This document shows positions 4,555 through 5,416 of a DNA stretch of 5,416 bases, one piece after another. A program made the translations under genes and the position numbers. The notes beneath the pieces were generated by a model. It was not told the DNA's origin. It saw nothing but the letters and a program-made list of their open reading frames with translations, and made no database searches. Each line of letters begins with the position of its first letter. The first letter of the stretch is position 1. Origin of the DNA: Verrucomicrobiota bacterium. GTDB taxonomy: Bacteria; Verrucomicrobiota; Verrucomicrobiia; Limisphaerales; JACRJZ01. The stretch is from positions 1 through 5,416 of the forward strand of contig JAKLEJ010000266.1 in assembly GCA_022711695.1 (NCBI GenBank), read 5' to 3'.

Positions 4555-5416
4555 ATGTCCGGCCGCGTTTCCCCGGAGCCGCCCGCGACTTCCGCGCCTG
4601 ATTATTCGCGGTTCGCGGTCCCGCTCTTCACCCAGGTCCAGCAGGATTTCAAGTTCTGGCTGATGATCGTGACGCTGCTTTGCCTTTTCCGTTGGGTGAT
4701 GATCGGACTGTTCCGGGGTGAAATGCTCGACTCCACCACCTGGGTTGACCTGGCGACATGCGTCCGGCGCGGTCTGCAGTTCGACATCTGCGTGGCGACG
4801 TTCTGGGTCCTGCCCTGCGTCTTGGCCAGCCTCGCGTGCGGCCTCGGCCTGACCGATCGCGTCGCTCAGCGTATCCGGCGCTGCGTGGTCTGGCTGTTTC
4901 TCGTCCTGACCCCCCTTCTTCTGGCCATGACCATCGCGTTCTATAGCGAGTTCAAGGACCAGTTCAACCACTGGATTCTGCGCGGGATGTTCGATGACTT
5001 CCGGGCCATCGTCAGCACCATCTGGAAGGAGTATCATCCGCTCTGCTTCCTTGCAGGAGCAGGAGCGGTCTCCGGTGGGCTGTGGCTCGCAGTCAGGCGC
5101 TGGATTCAACGGCCCTTCTGGACCCTGGAGAACCGCCCGGGTTGCTGCCGCAGCGCTTGGAGGAACGTGACGGCAGTGGCGTTTCTGGTGGGGGCGCTGA
5201 TCCTGGGCTTGCGCGGCTCCGCGGGACGGCGGCCAATCCAGATGAAGGATGCTTCGCCAACCAAGGACGCCTTCCTCAACAAGATGATCGTCAATCCCTA
5301 TTGGAGATTGCGCCTGGTGGCGTGGAATTATCGGGCGGCCTCGGGGGGCGTGGGATTCAAGACTCTTTGGCCGGACGGCGACATTCGGAGCGCGGTTCAG
5401 ACCGCGTTCCCCGGCG
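4555..5416 (+). CDS. LTA-synthase / phosphoglycerol-transferase-like membrane sulfatase, N-terminal part (3'-truncated by window)
   Basis: The first 287 codons are present and the frame is open to the right edge. Five hydrophobic segments are visible at about residues 33-53, 76-98, 110-130, 162-180 and 203-220, matching the five-helix N-terminal membrane half of LtaS-type enzymes, which carry an extracytoplasmic alkaline-phosphatase-superfamily domain behind it. Family-like motifs include FDICVATFWVLP (76-87), YSEFKDQFNHWI (130-141), and, after the last helix, GSAGRRPIQM (221-230), KDAFLNK (237-243) and NPYW (247-250). The catalytic Thr and metal ligands would lie beyond the window. LtaS and relatives transfer glycerol-phosphate or similar groups onto glycolipids or glycans at the outer face of the membrane; other members are true sulfatases or phosphoethanolamine transferases, so the substrate is undetermined. 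Start: ATG at 4555 is the only ATG after the in-frame stop at 4459-4461 and before the first helix. A C-rich sequence precedes it, with no ribosome site. Confidence 0.82.
   Translation, partial: MSGRVSPEPPATSAPDYSRFAVPLFTQVQQDFKFWLMIVTLLCLFRWVMIGLFRGEMLDSTTWVDLATCVRRGLQFDICVATFWVLPCVLASLACGLGLTDRVAQRIRRCVVWLFLVLTPLLLAMTIAFYSEFKDQFNHWILRGMFDDFRAIVSTIWKEYHPLCFLAGAGAVSGGLWLAVRRWIQRPFWTLENRPGCCRSAWRNVTAVAFLVGALILGLRGSAGRRPIQMKDASPTKDAFLNKMIVNPYWRLRLVAWNYRAASGGVGFKTLWPDGDIRSAVQTAFPG

Noticed and set aside
4546..5109. Minus-strand open frame of 187 codons
   Set aside because: It is antisense to the five-helix membrane protein; the Glu/Gln/His-rich translation mirrors a hydrophobic sense frame.
1..5416. 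CRISPR array, insertion sequence, transposase or integrase
   Set aside because: No regularly spaced repeats and no transposase or integrase motifs were seen in the genuine reading frames.

Overview
The window is GC-rich (roughly 60-65% by eye) bacterial chromosome. It carries five genes, two of them cut by the window edges. Several traits together suggest Verrucomicrobiota, or possibly Planctomycetota: a Tat-type leader beginning NRRQFL on a secreted GH127-like glycosidase, a lipoteichoic-acid-synthase-like membrane sulfatase gene, a DUF4230 protein, and start codons without Shine-Dalgarno sequences. This assignment is an inference from gene style; no rRNA or marker gene is present.

Layout, left to right. 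Positions 1-618 (+) hold the end of a hybrid histidine kinase or multi-domain phosphorelay protein: the second half of a receiver domain followed by an Hpt domain. It converges on a DUF4230 membrane-anchored protein (679-1299, -), and a perfect 16-base palindrome lies between the two stops. An Rrf2-family regulator with three cysteines (1484-1948, +) diverges from the DUF4230 gene across a 184-base intergenic region. The regulator has a consensus-like promoter so close to its ATG that its mRNA may be leaderless. A 368-base gap (1949-2316) then separates the regulator from the converging glycosidase gene. This gap contains a perfect 12-base inverted repeat with 70 bases between its arms, and short tandem repeats. 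One repeat arm abuts the glycosidase stop codon.

The GH127-like glycosidase (2317-4137, -) keeps the Glu-x-Cys ... Cys-Cys signature of the zinc-thiolate active site of beta-L-arabinofuranosidases. It probably acts outside the cytoplasmic membrane on plant-type or other complex polysaccharides. A 417-base region then leads to the divergent gene at 4555 (+), the N-terminal five-helix membrane part of an LTA-synthase/phosphoglycerol-transferase-like sulfatase, cut by the right edge. This region holds two adjacent GC-rich hairpins and a near-consensus promoter (TTGACA, 17-base spacer, GACAAT). About ten bases downstream of the expected transcription start lies a sequence that matches the 5' part of a bacterial tRNA-Glu (acceptor strand and complete D arm). 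It has no anticodon arm, T arm or 3' acceptor strand.

The genes do not form one operon: strands alternate (+, -, +, -, +), so each is probably its own transcription unit or belongs to one running outside the window. No mobile element, CRISPR array or complete RNA gene was found. The most unusual feature is the promoter plus tRNA-Glu 5' half feeding into the membrane sulfatase gene. The structured 3' flank of the glycosidase gene comes second.
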